Notes: a model not told the origin generated them from the sequence alone. DNA of 64,000 nt from Nitrosopumilaceae archaeon (GCA_024644385.1 JAHELB010000001.1:39739-103738), one strand, 5' to 3'. Positions 8,970 to 19,447 are shown, counted from the first letter of the stretch. Translations and numbers: made by a program.

Positions 8970-9716
8970 TTGACTTTTGGCGCAAGAACAAGTGGTTCTG
9001 ATGATCTAAAAGCGATCATCTCAGCTATATCCACACTAGTAGAAGAAGCTACCTTTGTTGCAACAGCAGAGGGAATTACCTTTAGAGGAATGGATCCTTC
9101 ACATGTAGCCCTAATCGATATTTCATGGCCTAACTCTGCTTTTGAAAAATATGAGTGCGATAGCGATATTAAATTTGGAGTTAGAATTGATGAATTTTCT
9201 AAACTTATCAAAAGAGCTGATAAGAAAGATAGTATTGAGATTAGCATTTCTGAGCAAAATATGTTACTTGTAACTGTAGGAAAAAATAAAAAATACAAAA
9301 TTCGTTTAATTGAAAGTTCTGCAACAGATACACCCTTACCAAAAATTCCTTATAATTCAAAAATTTCATTATCATCTTCTAAATTTGACAAAATTTTAGG
9401 TGATGTCCAAGTAGTATCTGATTACTTAACCATACATACCTCTGACTCTAAGGCAAATTTTTCTGGTAAAGGGGATTCAGGAGAAGTTGTTATTGATCTT
9501 GAAAAAGAACCAGATGATATCGATGAAATATCATCAACTGAAGACAGCACAGGCACATATAGCCTAGAATATTTGAATCCTGTGGTAAAGGCTGTGGGTA
9601 CAACCGCAGGTTTAATCACCTGTGAATTTTCTAGTGCAAAACCACTCAGAATTGAATTTAAGGTTGCAAACATTGGTAGAATCCACTTTTATCTAGCCCC
9701 ACGAGTGGAAAGTTAA
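8970..9716 (+). CDS. pcn: DNA polymerase sliding clamp (PCNA)
   Basis: EGITFRGMDPSHVALIDISWPNSAFEKYECD; C-terminal IGRIHFYLAPRVES. Confidence 0.92.
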   Translation: MTFGARTSGSDDLKAIISAISTLVEEATFVATAEGITFRGMDPSHVALIDISWPNSAFEKYECDSDIKFGVRIDEFSKLIKRADKKDSIEISISEQNMLLVTVGKNKKYKIRLIESSATDTPLPKIPYNSKISLSSSKFDKILGDVQVVSDYLTIHTSDSKANFSGKGDSGEVVIDLEKEPDDIDEISSTEDSTGTYSLEYLNPVVKAVGTTAGLITCEFSSAKPLRIEFKVANIGRIHFYLAPRVES

Positions 9717-9751
9717 AGCATTTAAAGATATAATAATTCAGTTATTTTGAT

Positions 9752-11161
9752 TTGAAACTTGTATTAAAATATGGTGGAACCTCAATTTCATCGGCAAACG
9801 ATATCCAGAATGTCGCCAAACACATCAAATCATTATCAAAAAACAATCAACTTGTAATTGTTTGTTCTGCAATTAGTGATACCACGGATGACCTGATTGA
9901 GATATCTGAATCGATAAAAAAGGAAAATAAAAAAAAGGCAGAACTATTAGCAAAAAAAATTACAAAGAGACATCAACTACTTGCAAATCAAACAATCAAA
10001 AAATCACAAGTAAGAAAAAAATTGTTACAAACATTTGATGAATACTCTTCTGAGTTAATTGCTCTAATTGATGGAATGGTATTGTTAGGAGAAGTAACTC
10101 CACGATCAATGGACTATTTATTTTCCTTTGGGGAACGACTTTCAATAAAATTAATTGCCACAGCCATTAACGATATAGGAAAAAAATCAATATCTCTTAC
10201 CGGAAAAGAAGCAGGAATTGTGACAGATTCTAATTTTGGAGAATCTAAACCTTTAATGGATACAACAAGACTCAGAGTTTCCAAAACTTTAGAATCATTA
10301 TTTTTAAAGAAAACAATTCCTGTGATTGGAGGATTTGTAGGAGCAGATCAACATGGACATGTAACAACTTTTGGAAGGGGGGGTTCAGATTATTCAGCCA
10401 CAATAATTGGTTCGTGTATTAAGGCTGACGAAATTTGGCTGATGAGCGATGTTGATGGTTTAATGACTGCTGATCCAAAAATTGTCAAAAATGCCAAATT
10501 GATTGATGAAGTCTCGTACGTTGAAGCAATAGAAATGGCCATGTTTGGTGCAAAACAAATTCATCCACGTACCTTTGAGCCTTTACTTGCAAAAAAAATA
10601 CCAATGAAAATAAGAAGCTCATTTAATTTAAAAAATGAAGGTACCCTAGTTACCTCTTCTCCTTCAGTAGCTGCAAAAAATACTGTAAAATGTGTCAGCA
10701 ACGTTTCTAATAATGGATTAATTGATATTCGTGGAGGAAGTATGGTAGGAACACCTGGTACTGCGGGAAAGATTTTTTCTACCCTAGCTAACGCAAGCAT
10801 TAATGTTATGATGATTTCTCAAAACCCTTCTGAATCCAGCATAACTATTGTAGTAAAAAATTCAGACCTTGATAAGGCAGTTAATACCTTGGAGATGGAA
10901 CTACTTGGAAAAATAATCAAAAAACTTGAGGTTACTACCAATATGGCAATAATTGCTCTAATCGGATCTGGAATGCGTGGAACAGTAGGTGTTGCCTCGA
11001 AGGTATTTGGGTCAATGGCAAAAAATAAGGTAAATGTTTCAATGATTACTCAGGGATCCTCCGAACTTAATCTTGCATTTGTAGTAAAAAATTCTGATGC
11101 GAAAACTGCAATTAATGCATTACATGATGAGTTTAACCTTTCTAAAATTAACTTAAAATAA
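9752..11161 (+). CDS. lysC: Aspartate kinase with ACT domains
   Basis: LKYGGTSISSANDI; GGFVGADQHGHVTTFGRGGSDYSA; two C-terminal ACT-like repeats. Confidence 0.93.
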   Translation: MKLVLKYGGTSISSANDIQNVAKHIKSLSKNNQLVIVCSAISDTTDDLIEISESIKKENKKKAELLAKKITKRHQLLANQTIKKSQVRKKLLQTFDEYSSELIALIDGMVLLGEVTPRSMDYLFSFGERLSIKLIATAINDIGKKSISLTGKEAGIVTDSNFGESKPLMDTTRLRVSKTLESLFLKKTIPVIGGFVGADQHGHVTTFGRGGSDYSATIIGSCIKADEIWLMSDVDGLMTADPKIVKNAKLIDEVSYVEAIEMAMFGAKQIHPRTFEPLLAKKIPMKIRSSFNLKNEGTLVTSSPSVAAKNTVKCVSNVSNNGLIDIRGGSMVGTPGTAGKIFSTLANASINVMMISQNPSESSITIVVKNSDLDKAVNTLEMELLGKIIKKLEVTTNMAIIALIGSGMRGTVGVASKVFGSMAKNKVNVSMITQGSSELNLAFVVKNSDAKTAINALHDEFNLSKINLK

Positions 11162-11194
11162 ATTAATTTAAGGGAACAAAATTAAAGAATTTCA

Positions 11195-12655
11195 TTGAAC
11201 AAGTACTTAATTATTTTTATAGTTGGAATTTTTGTTACAGGGATTTTATCTATATCATTGGTTTCAGATCAATTTGCTGATGCAAATTCTAGAAAAAAAA
11301 TTCACTTTACACAAACCATATCTTCATCGCAAGATCCAGGTCAAGGGCATGAAAACCATCAAATATTATTTATTCTATCTCCAAGTGAAGGGACGATTTA
11401 TGATGGCTCCTTGAATTTTGCAGCAAGTCAACCAGTTCAAATTGTAGTCTTACATGAAATTAATGAAAACGATGTCAAAGGACAACCTACATGGACGATT
11501 GATGGAAAAAAAATTTATGGATTTTCGTTAATTGATAAGGGAACCCAATCTGATTCCTTTGAATTCACTGGAGCTGCACTGGCACTTCACACAGATAATT
11601 CCCAAGAATTTACTGCAACTATAAGTATTGATGGTTGGATTAGAGGACAACCTACAGAAATAATTATGCAGCCATTGGAAGTAGAGAAAAAAGAATCATC
11701 ATTCATTTTATCAAAAACAAATATTCCAGTACAAATCCCTATGCATAAAGGAATTTTTAATTCAAATTCTACTTTTTATATAATAACTGATTCAAGTGAT
11801 AAAGATTTAGCAGAAAAAATCACCGAAAAACAAGGTTGGAAAGTAGAACTAGCACCACCTCTATCCAACACACCGGAAACTGCCCTTCAGAAAATTTTCG
11901 TTTTTACAAATGGTGTTGCAGGAGATGGAATTTACGGCTACCAGCCAAATGTATTTTCAAGTACGCCTTCTCAATTAGAATATAGTCCACTAAGTTCAGT
12001 GGTGGAGGTTGAATGGAAAAAAGGACAAAACAAAACAATCTTTGAATCGGCTGAGGAAATTTTAAAAGCTAAAGAAGGAGGAAGAATCAACTTTAAAGAA
12101 ACTGGTATTGTAATTAATACTCCTCAAATTATTTGGCCTGAAGGTCAAATGACAATAAGAGATGACCAACCAATTACGGATAATTCTTCATACATAGGTG
12201 GCCAAATTACAGAAATCAATGAAGAAGAAATGAGTGTAACCTTCATTGCACATCGAGGTTGGGGACCGGATGGAAGAACCATATATTACATAGTAACCGA
12301 TGCTACCCCTAGTGGCCCTGCAGAAATGATGGGGGTACCTCACACTCCTATTAATTCAGAATTAATCACAAGTTCAGCTGCCGTTGATTTATTTCAATTT
12401 CAAAATGGAATCAAAGGTACGGGACCAATGGGATTCCAACCTGGTATTGCCTCTGCCGCACTAGGAGATGAGACCTATAGTCCAATTTGGAGAATCTATA
12501 ACATAGAATGGAATAATCCCCAAAATGCCAAAATTCTAGAAACCCGATTTGATATTGATTCGGCTAGTGACGAAGATCTATTAACAGTAAGTATTGCTCG
12601 TCCAATGAATAGTGATCATTTAGTAAATTGTCCCTTTATAGATCCATTCCAATAA
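11195..12655 (+). CDS. Secreted hypothetical protein with internally duplicated domain
   Basis: N-terminal signal-like segment; FYIITD...YGYQPNVFSS...YSPLSSVVEVEW repeated as YYIVTD...MGFQPGIASA...YSPIWRIYNIEW. Confidence 0.75.
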   Translation: MNKYLIIFIVGIFVTGILSISLVSDQFADANSRKKIHFTQTISSSQDPGQGHENHQILFILSPSEGTIYDGSLNFAASQPVQIVVLHEINENDVKGQPTWTIDGKKIYGFSLIDKGTQSDSFEFTGAALALHTDNSQEFTATISIDGWIRGQPTEIIMQPLEVEKKESSFILSKTNIPVQIPMHKGIFNSNSTFYIITDSSDKDLAEKITEKQGWKVELAPPLSNTPETALQKIFVFTNGVAGDGIYGYQPNVFSSTPSQLEYSPLSSVVEVEWKKGQNKTIFESAEEILKAKEGGRINFKETGIVINTPQIIWPEGQMTIRDDQPITDNSSYIGGQITEINEEEMSVTFIAHRGWGPDGRTIYYIVTDATPSGPAEMMGVPHTPINSELITSSAAVDLFQFQNGIKGTGPMGFQPGIASAALGDETYSPIWRIYNIEWNNPQNAKILETRFDIDSASDEDLLTVSIARPMNSDHLVNCPFIDPFQ

Positions 12656-12707
12656 AAATTCATTTCACTAAAGGGATAAATTACTTGAAAGAAACCCTAT
12701 TGTAAAA

Positions 12708-13502
12708 TTGACTGGGAAGCTATACATTGTTGGTGTTGGACCTGGCCACCATGATCATATGACTTTCAGAGCTAAGGAAGCCATAGCTGATAGCAATACC
12801 ATAGTTGGTTACGAAACTTATGTTAACTTAGTAGCGGATCTTATTGAAGGCAAGGAAGTACATCGATATGCTATGACTCAAGAGGTAGAACGTGCTCATC
12901 AATGTATTGATTTGGCAAAATCAGGAAAAATAGTTTCCCTTGTTTCAAGTGGAGATCCAGGAATTTATGGAATGGCTGGATTAATCTATGAAACCCTTGC
13001 AGAATCTGGATGGAATCCGGTGGATGGATTGAAAGTAGAAATAGTTCCAGGTGTATCAGCCTTGAATTCTTGTGCATCCATTATTGGTTCACCATTAATG
13101 ACAGATTTTGCCGTCGTAAGTATGAGTGATCTACTGGTACCTTGGGAAATAATCCAAAAACGAGTTGAAGCTGCTGCAAAAGGTGATTTTGTAATCGTTA
13201 TTTACAATCCTTCGAGTAAAAAACGAATTCATCAACTTCAAGATACAAGAAAAATTCTTCTCAAGTATAGAAAACCCACAACTCCTGTAGCGATTATCAA
13301 GGGAGCCTTTAGAAATTCTCAAGCAATTGTTATGACTAATTTAGAAGAATTACCCAATTATTCTGACAAGTTAGGGATGATTAGTACTGTTATTGTTGGA
13401 AATTCCTCAACATACAATTACAAGGATTTAATGATAAATCCTAGAGGTTATAAATCAAAATATAATTTAGAAGAACAAACAAATCCAGATCTAAAAATTT
13501 AG
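12708..13502 (+). CDS. cobJ: Precorrin-3B C17-methyltransferase family
   Basis: GKLYIVGVGPGHHDHMTFRAKEAI; SSGDPGIYGMAGL; VIVIYNPSSKKR. Confidence 0.9.
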   Translation: MTGKLYIVGVGPGHHDHMTFRAKEAIADSNTIVGYETYVNLVADLIEGKEVHRYAMTQEVERAHQCIDLAKSGKIVSLVSSGDPGIYGMAGLIYETLAESGWNPVDGLKVEIVPGVSALNSCASIIGSPLMTDFAVVSMSDLLVPWEIIQKRVEAAAKGDFVIVIYNPSSKKRIHQLQDTRKILLKYRKPTTPVAIIKGAFRNSQAIVMTNLEELPNYSDKLGMISTVIVGNSSTYNYKDLMINPRGYKSKYNLEEQTNPDLKI

Positions 13503-14545
13503 AAACTCTTTTTTATTGTATCAAATAAAGCATCGCTCAGATGCAATTTATCTCGAATTGGGGCAACCACATTAACCAGATAATTTCCAACGGTTTGTTT
13601 AAGATCTGTTGGATGCAAATTTTTAATGGCAAAATCTGATTCCAATTGATTATAATCAGTATAATCAATATTTCCACCAAATTTTTGAGGTCTTTCAACT
13701 TTCATTTCTTTAAATTCGTGAAAAATTACATTTTTTGAAAATTCCAATAAGGGGTTGTTTGTTATGTTACCTTCCTCACACCATGCTTTATTGATTTTTG
13801 TTTTAATCTCTTTGTCAGAATCATGAATAAAAATTCCCGAATTGGGATCAGATTTACTCATTTTTCCTAAAAATTGGAGGTCATTTGAATCAGCAGGTTT
13901 TGAAAGGCCAGGTAATAATTTGTGATGAACAGCTATTGGAACCTTCCAATTCATTTTTGGAAAAATTTCTCTAACCAACATATGGATTTTACGCTGATCC
14001 ATTCCAGCATGTACAATATCTAAATCAAGAGAATGAATATCTACTGCTTGCATTGGAGGATATAACAATTTTGCAAGATCAATTTTGGATTCATCCTCAG
14101 ATCTTCCCATTATCGTTAATGTTCTCATTGTTCTTTTGAGTGACATATGTTTTGTAAATTTCATAAATTCTTTCCAATACTCTTTTTTTGAATCATAAAG
14201 ATCAGAACCTAGTACAATATTTGCCTCAGGGCAAACTAGTTTGAATGCATCAGCATAATATTTTGAAACCTTGGTAATGGTATTCCAATCTCCACCAAGT
14301 TTATCATTAATCATTGTATGCCAATCTGCTAAAAATATGGTGCAATTTACACCTGCTTTGACAAAATCATTAATTTTGAAACCTGTGCTAATAAGACTCC
14401 CTAAATGTAAAAACCCAGAAATTTCTAAGCCGATGTAATGTTTAGGTGAAGAATTTGTTTGGAATAAATGAACTAATTCATCATGAGTGACTACTTCTTC
14501 TGTAGGAGGCCTTTCAATTAATTCCACTTTTTCAGTTATATCCAA
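13499..14545 (-). CDS. tyrS: Tyrosine--tRNA ligase (archaeal)
   Basis: HYIGLEISGFLHLGSL; KMSKSDPNSGIFI. Confidence 0.9.
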   Translation of the reverse strand: MDITEKVELIERPPTEEVVTHDELVHLFQTNSSPKHYIGLEISGFLHLGSLISTGFKINDFVKAGVNCTIFLADWHTMINDKLGGDWNTITKVSKYYADAFKLVCPEANIVLGSDLYDSKKEYWKEFMKFTKHMSLKRTMRTLTIMGRSEDESKIDLAKLLYPPMQAVDIHSLDLDIVHAGMDQRKIHMLVREIFPKMNWKVPIAVHHKLLPGLSKPADSNDLQFLGKMSKSDPNSGIFIHDSDKEIKTKINKAWCEEGNITNNPLLEFSKNVIFHEFKEMKVERPQKFGGNIDYTDYNQLESDFAIKNLHPTDLKQTVGNYLVNVVAPIRDKLHLSDALFDTIKKSF

Positions 14546-14652
14546 ATCAAAACATCTTCTAAATGGTAAACCTATAAAGATTCTGACAATTTTTTAAAAA
14601 AAGAAATCTGGAACATTTTTTATTTAATTTTTAATTAAAATTGAAAAAATTC

Positions 14653-14841
14653 TCATTTACAATTTTTTTTATGCTTTCTTAAATCCTCAGAAAAATCGAA
14701 TTCCGTACCACACACCCTACATTTTTCTTTTTTCTTGTTATGGGCTTTTTCTTGGTGTTTTTTTAATCTCGCTTTATCAGGAAGTACTGTTCCACATTTC
14801 TTACATTTTATCTCATTTTTATTTGATCCAAATAATCCCAT
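14653..14841 (-). CDS. Small protein with two C2H2-type zinc fingers
   Basis: CKKCGTVLPDKARLKKHQEKAH and CRVCGTEFDFSEDLRKHKKNC. Confidence 0.85.
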   Translation of the reverse strand: MGLFGSNKNEIKCKKCGTVLPDKARLKKHQEKAHNKKKEKCRVCGTEFDFSEDLRKHKKNCK

Positions 14842-14889
14842 AACAACTAATATTAGATAATAGAAATGGTAGTTTAATCTTTTTAAAAC

Positions 14890-15468
14890 TTAGGAACCCA
14901 AAATTTTTCGGGGTCTTGTGCTAAGATAAAATGCATGAGCACTAATAATAAAAGCTGATAAGAAAATTTTTGTTGCAAATACTAAATTCCATGGCCTATC
15001 CGGATCAGGATAAGCTATAGAAAGCTTGTCAATATCTGGAACTTGTCCATTAATTGTACCAGCAGATATCATCGCGTTTAAAACTGTAAAATTATACAAT
15101 ACCTCGTATAAAGTAATTATGGCAAATCCTAATAACATTAATTGAAGTAAAGCCATCCTCGTACCTACAATTTTATCTCCCGCAGTTTTTTTCCAACCAA
15201 TTCTTGAAACACAATACCAACCAATAATCGTAGAAAAAAATATCCAAGTAGAAACTCTTGCAAAATTTTCGAAAGGAATTACTGTATTATGTATTACTTC
15301 TCCCATCACATAAGTTCCTTTTTCTATCCATTCTATCATTGTAACATAAACACCAAAAACAAGAGAGGCTGTCATAATAAATGCACAAACATAAAAAATG
15401 TACAAAAAAACTTTGTAGGCAGTATCTGATTCTTCAAGATGACGAGGTTTCAATATGCCGTTTCCCAA
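14890..15468 (-). CDS. Hypothetical polytopic membrane protein
   Basis: About four hydrophobic segments in 192 aa. Confidence 0.75.
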   Translation of the reverse strand: MGNGILKPRHLEESDTAYKVFLYIFYVCAFIMTASLVFGVYVTMIEWIEKGTYVMGEVIHNTVIPFENFARVSTWIFFSTIIGWYCVSRIGWKKTAGDKIVGTRMALLQLMLLGFAIITLYEVLYNFTVLNAMISAGTINGQVPDIDKLSIAYPDPDRPWNLVFATKIFLSAFIISAHAFYLSTRPRKILGS

Positions 15469-15532
15469 TTTTTTAAATATAAAAATTCATAGCTAATCGA
15501 GGAAACTTATAGACTAGTTAGGCACTGAGAAA

Positions 15533-16624
15533 TTGTTGAAAATCCCAATAAATGTTCCATTGGTAGGCAAGGAAGAAATTTCTGCCGTCATTTCCACATT
15601 AAAAGACGGGACATTAACATCCGCTGCGAATGAAGGAGGAAAAAATGTGCGTGAATTTGAAAAGCTTGCATCTTCCTTTGTAAAATCGAAATTTGCGGTT
15701 GCAGTAAATTCTGGAACTGCAGCCTTACAAGCATCCCTAGTTGCTTTAGATATAAAAAAAGGAGACGAGGTTCTCATTCCATCCTTTACATTTGTTGCTA
15801 CAGCAAATGCTGTGGTTTCTACAGGTGCAAAACCAGTTTTTGTTGATATTTTAGGAGAAAATTATACTATGGATCCCAGAGACATGGAAAAGAAAATCTC
15901 TAAAAAAACAAAGGCCATAATACCCGTTCATCTTTATGGTAATGTTAGCTTTCTAGACAGGATTTTAGAAATTTCAAAAAAACATAACCTTAGTGTAATT
16001 GAGGATTCTGCTCAATCTTTAGGGTCTACTTTAAAGCGAAAACATACCGGTACCTTCTCTGATCTAGGATGTTATAGTATGTATCCAGCCAAAGTTATGA
16101 CTGCAGGCGAAGGTGGTTTTATAGTCACAAGTAGCAAAAAATTACATGAGAAATTATTAATGATTAGGAATCATGGAATGCTGAAAGGATATGATACACG
16201 AATGTTTGGATTAAATCTTAGACTGCCAGAAATTAGTGCTGCAATAGCCAAAATACAAATAAAAAAGTTACCTAAATTTTTAAAAACTAGAAAGAAAAAT
16301 TCCAAATTATTATCACAATTAATTTCTGATTTAAAAATTAAAATTCCAAAAGAAAGGAAAAATGAATCTGTAAACTGGTATCTTTATACGATAGAAACAT
16401 CAAATAGAAATAAAATTTTACACAAACTTAACTCCAAGGGGATTGGAGCTGCAGCATATTACCCTACTCCTATCCATAAGACCCCCTTTTACAAACAGAA
16501 AATTTCACTTCCCCAAACTGATTGGGCATCCTCCCATGTTTTATCCCTTCCAATTCATCCCAAAGTTAATCCTAAAGACATTGAATTTATTGCAAAAACC
16601 TTACGTGAGATTCTAAATGAATAG
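15533..16624 (+). CDS. DegT/DnrJ/EryC1/StrS family aminotransferase
   Basis: SGTAALQASLVAL; IPVHLYGN; IEDSAQSLGS; SMYPAKVMTAGEGG. Confidence 0.92.
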   Translation: MLKIPINVPLVGKEEISAVISTLKDGTLTSAANEGGKNVREFEKLASSFVKSKFAVAVNSGTAALQASLVALDIKKGDEVLIPSFTFVATANAVVSTGAKPVFVDILGENYTMDPRDMEKKISKKTKAIIPVHLYGNVSFLDRILEISKKHNLSVIEDSAQSLGSTLKRKHTGTFSDLGCYSMYPAKVMTAGEGGFIVTSSKKLHEKLLMIRNHGMLKGYDTRMFGLNLRLPEISAAIAKIQIKKLPKFLKTRKKNSKLLSQLISDLKIKIPKERKNESVNWYLYTIETSNRNKILHKLNSKGIGAAAYYPTPIHKTPFYKQKISLPQTDWASSHVLSLPIHPKVNPKDIEFIAKTLREILNE

Positions 16625-17087
16625 TTTAGAAAACATGGTCGGAGAATTATGTAAGATAGTATTACCGATACCTGAAGAATACTACTTTGGAAATAATAAT
16701 TCTTCAATTGCTATTTGTACCCTCTCGAGCCTAGACCTATTAAAAAAATTGGCTAATTCTGATATTTTAAAACAAATTTCAATCGTTGGAAGATTACTAT
16801 CAGAAAATAAAGGAATTGATGTTATTATTCGCCATCTAAATCAAAATCAAAAAATCAAAACACTAATTGTATGCGGCAAAGAAGTTTCAGGTCACCTAGC
16901 AGGACATTCCTTGTTTAAATTATATGAAAATGGAATTAATAATAATGGAAGAATAATTGGTTCAACTAGTCCAGATCCCTTTCTCACAGTTAAAAACTCA
17001 CAGATTAATTATTTTCAAAATGAAATTAATCTGATAAATATGATTAATGAAACAAATCTTAACAAAATCAAACAAAAAATAATCTAG
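16617..17087 (+). CDS. MtrA-like corrinoid-binding domain protein
   Basis: LIVCGKEVSGHLAGHSLFKLYENGINNNGRIIGSTSPDPFL resembles MtrA. Confidence 0.75.
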   Translation: MNSLENMVGELCKIVLPIPEEYYFGNNNSSIAICTLSSLDLLKKLANSDILKQISIVGRLLSENKGIDVIIRHLNQNQKIKTLIVCGKEVSGHLAGHSLFKLYENGINNNGRIIGSTSPDPFLTVKNSQINYFQNEINLINMINETNLNKIKQKII

Positions 17088-17455
17088 TAACCATTTCTTT
17101 GCCTTTCACGATTGATTTCATTTTTTCTTTTATATTCCTCAACAATGTCGTCTGGAGTTAAATTAAGTTCCAGTGATGCTTGAACCACGAAATGCCAAAT
17201 ATCAATTAATTCTTCTCTTGCATCTGCTTTATTGAAGGGGGTAGGAGTTTTCCACCATTTCCAATTGGTTGTTCTCTGTAGTTCAACTGCCTCATGAATG
17301 ATTGCAGTACATAAAGCAGAAACCCTGCCTTCAGAGTCTTTTGGATATCTATCTAAATTCATCATTCCTGCCAAACCCTTTTGAAGTTTAAATATAGTTT
17401 CTAGTCGATCATCTGTTTTTTCAGAAATTTCTTGAGACAATAAATATTTTAACAA
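17084..17455 (-). CDS. dUTPase/MazG-like nucleotide pyrophosphohydrolase
   Basis: IIHEAVELQRTTNWKWWK...AREELIDIWHFVVQASLEL. Confidence 0.8.
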   Translation of the reverse strand: MLKYLLSQEISEKTDDRLETIFKLQKGLAGMMNLDRYPKDSEGRVSALCTAIIHEAVELQRTTNWKWWKTPTPFNKADAREELIDIWHFVVQASLELNLTPDDIVEEYKRKNEINRERQRNGY

Positions 17456-17477
17456 AAAGGATTTAACTTAAATCTTT

Positions 17478-18371
17478 TTAGAAACGAACCATTTTTTCAT
17501 ATAAATTAACTCGTTTTAAAATATCGGATTTTTTTAAATAAAGAATTCCATCTAATCCAAATTTTTCTACTGCAAAAGATCCTAAAACATTTCCGTAAAC
17601 TACTGCTTTTTTAATTTCGGAAAGGTTAGTAGATCGTTTGCTTGATAAATATCCAATCATGGCTCCTGCAAACGAGTCTCCTGCGCCAGTGGGATCAACC
17701 ACATCCTCTAATGAAAATCCTGCTGAAGGAAAGATTACATCATCGAAAAACATCAAAGATCCATGCTCACCTTTTTTAATAATCACATATTTCGCACCCC
17801 ATCCCATCATTTTTTTGGCACATTTTATCAAATTGAATTCTTTAGTTAGCAATTTTGCTTCTTCATCATTTATTACTACTGCATCTACGGCTTTTATCAT
17901 CTTTATCACCGATTCCCTTTTTGTTGAAATCCAGAAATCTATTGTATCACACATTGAAAATTTTACCTTGTCAAATTCTTTTAAAAGATCTGTATTTTGA
18001 TCTGGGTCATTATTTGCAAGATAGATAAATTGGGATTTTTTATACTCCTCAGGTACAATGGGTTTAAAACCTTCAAGTACGTTAAGTTCTGTTTTTAAAG
18101 TTTCTCGTGTACTTAATGTATCATCAAATTTTCCGTCATAGCGAAATGTTTTTCCTTCTTTAATGGTAAATCCAGTTAAATCAAGATGTTTTGATAAAAT
18201 TTTTTGGTGCTCCTTAGGAAAATCTGTTCCTACCACTGCAATTAAACCAGTTTTTACGAAATTACTTGCAGATATTGCTGCAAATGTTGCAGCCCCTCCT
18301 AAAACATTTTTCAAAATTCTGTTTGGGGTTCTTATAGTGTCTAAAGCGGTAGATCCAAAAACAGTAAGCAT
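17478..18371 (-). CDS. PfkB family carbohydrate kinase
   Basis: GGAATFAAISASNF; VVDPTGAGDSFAGAMIGYL. Confidence 0.9.
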   Translation of the reverse strand: MLTVFGSTALDTIRTPNRILKNVLGGAATFAAISASNFVKTGLIAVVGTDFPKEHQKILSKHLDLTGFTIKEGKTFRYDGKFDDTLSTRETLKTELNVLEGFKPIVPEEYKKSQFIYLANNDPDQNTDLLKEFDKVKFSMCDTIDFWISTKRESVIKMIKAVDAVVINDEEAKLLTKEFNLIKCAKKMMGWGAKYVIIKKGEHGSLMFFDDVIFPSAGFSLEDVVDPTGAGDSFAGAMIGYLSSKRSTNLSEIKKAVVYGNVLGSFAVEKFGLDGILYLKKSDILKRVNLYEKMVRF

Positions 18372-18382
18372 TTTATAAAAAA

Positions 18383-18835
18383 TTAATCTTGATGTATAAA
18401 TTCTCTTGCTTGATCCTCGGTAGGATAAAAAACAAAAGGCACATCAATTGTTGAAATCAATACATCATACTTTGTCATCCCACTAATCATGACTACTGGA
18501 ACTTCTTCTGATTTGGAATTGGATTCTGTTTGAAACGTTCCATATGCTAAACTACTACCTAATGCAGGTAAAGTAAATGGTTCTAATTGACCCTCACCAA
18601 TTGTTTTACCATCTGCAATTACCAAAAAATCCGTTTCCCCAGCAGTTAAAATCAATAAAGAAGGATTTTCAAATTCTAAAACAACATTATATGTTGATCC
18701 ACGATCAGTTTTTTCAATAAGATCGCTTTCAGTTATTATCACCCCTATTTGTGAGGCTGAAGCGTATTGTGAATATCCAAAAATACTCATGCCTACTACA
18801 AATGTAATGATTAGGGCTTTTCTTGGTTTATTCAT
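18383..18835 (-). CDS. Secreted/anchored protein with LEA/WHy-like domain
   Basis: Signal segment, then TYNVVLEFENPSLLILTAGETDFLVIADGKTIGEG. Confidence 0.6.
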   Translation of the reverse strand: MNKPRKALIITFVVGMSIFGYSQYASASQIGVIITESDLIEKTDRGSTYNVVLEFENPSLLILTAGETDFLVIADGKTIGEGQLEPFTLPALGSSLAYGTFQTESNSKSEEVPVVMISGMTKYDVLISTIDVPFVFYPTEDQAREFIHQD

Positions 18836-18967
18836 GCGTAATTCTCAAAAAATTCCTTTTTAATCTAAAAGAGAAAAATTCCCAATAACGTGTGTAAAAA
18901 TTTTGATCTAGTCTTAAACCTCCTTAGAGCTAACAGAATAAATTAAAACTCTTTAGTTTAAGAATAG

Positions 18968-19447
18968 ATGGCAAAAATAAAACTAAAATTTGGAATAAAT
19001 GAAATTGAATTAGATTCTAGGGATTTCTATTTTGATAACCAGACTATAGGAGAAGTAATTGAAAATCTTGCAAAACTTTTAGAAGAAAATCAAACCACAC
19101 CAACATTTGAAGTTCCAAAAAGTGAGCCAATTAGTGATGAAACAAATTATGATAGTTTGAATTCTTTAGAAGATGTTGAAATTTTTGAACCAGAGTTTAA
19201 TGAACCTAAACCCATTTCTTCTAGAGAAATAAAAGATAAGTTACAAATTTTAGAGAAAAATTCGTTCTTTAATACCCCAAGAACAGTTACCGATACAGTG
19301 CAACAATTACGGGAATATGGTTGGGTTGCAAGCCCCTTGGATGTTTCGAAATCATTAGTCAATATGGCCTCAAACAGAGAGATATCTAGAAATTCTTCAG
19401 AGAATAGAACTCATTACTTTGTCCAAGAAGCAATTTTAACTAATTAG
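18968..19447 (+). CDS. Hypothetical protein
   Basis: 159-aa ORF; C-terminal part looks helix-turn-helix-like. Confidence 0.6.
   Translation: MAKIKLKFGINEIELDSRDFYFDNQTIGEVIENLAKLLEENQTTPTFEVPKSEPISDETNYDSLNSLEDVEIFEPEFNEPKPISSREIKDKLQILEKNSFFNTPRTVTDTVQQLREYGWVASPLDVSKSLVNMASNREISRNSSENRTHYFVQEAILTN

Noticed and set aside
10375-10385. G-rich run (aaggggggg) in aspartate kinase as a possible frameshift
   Set aside because: Reading frame GRGGSD is intact and matches the family motif.
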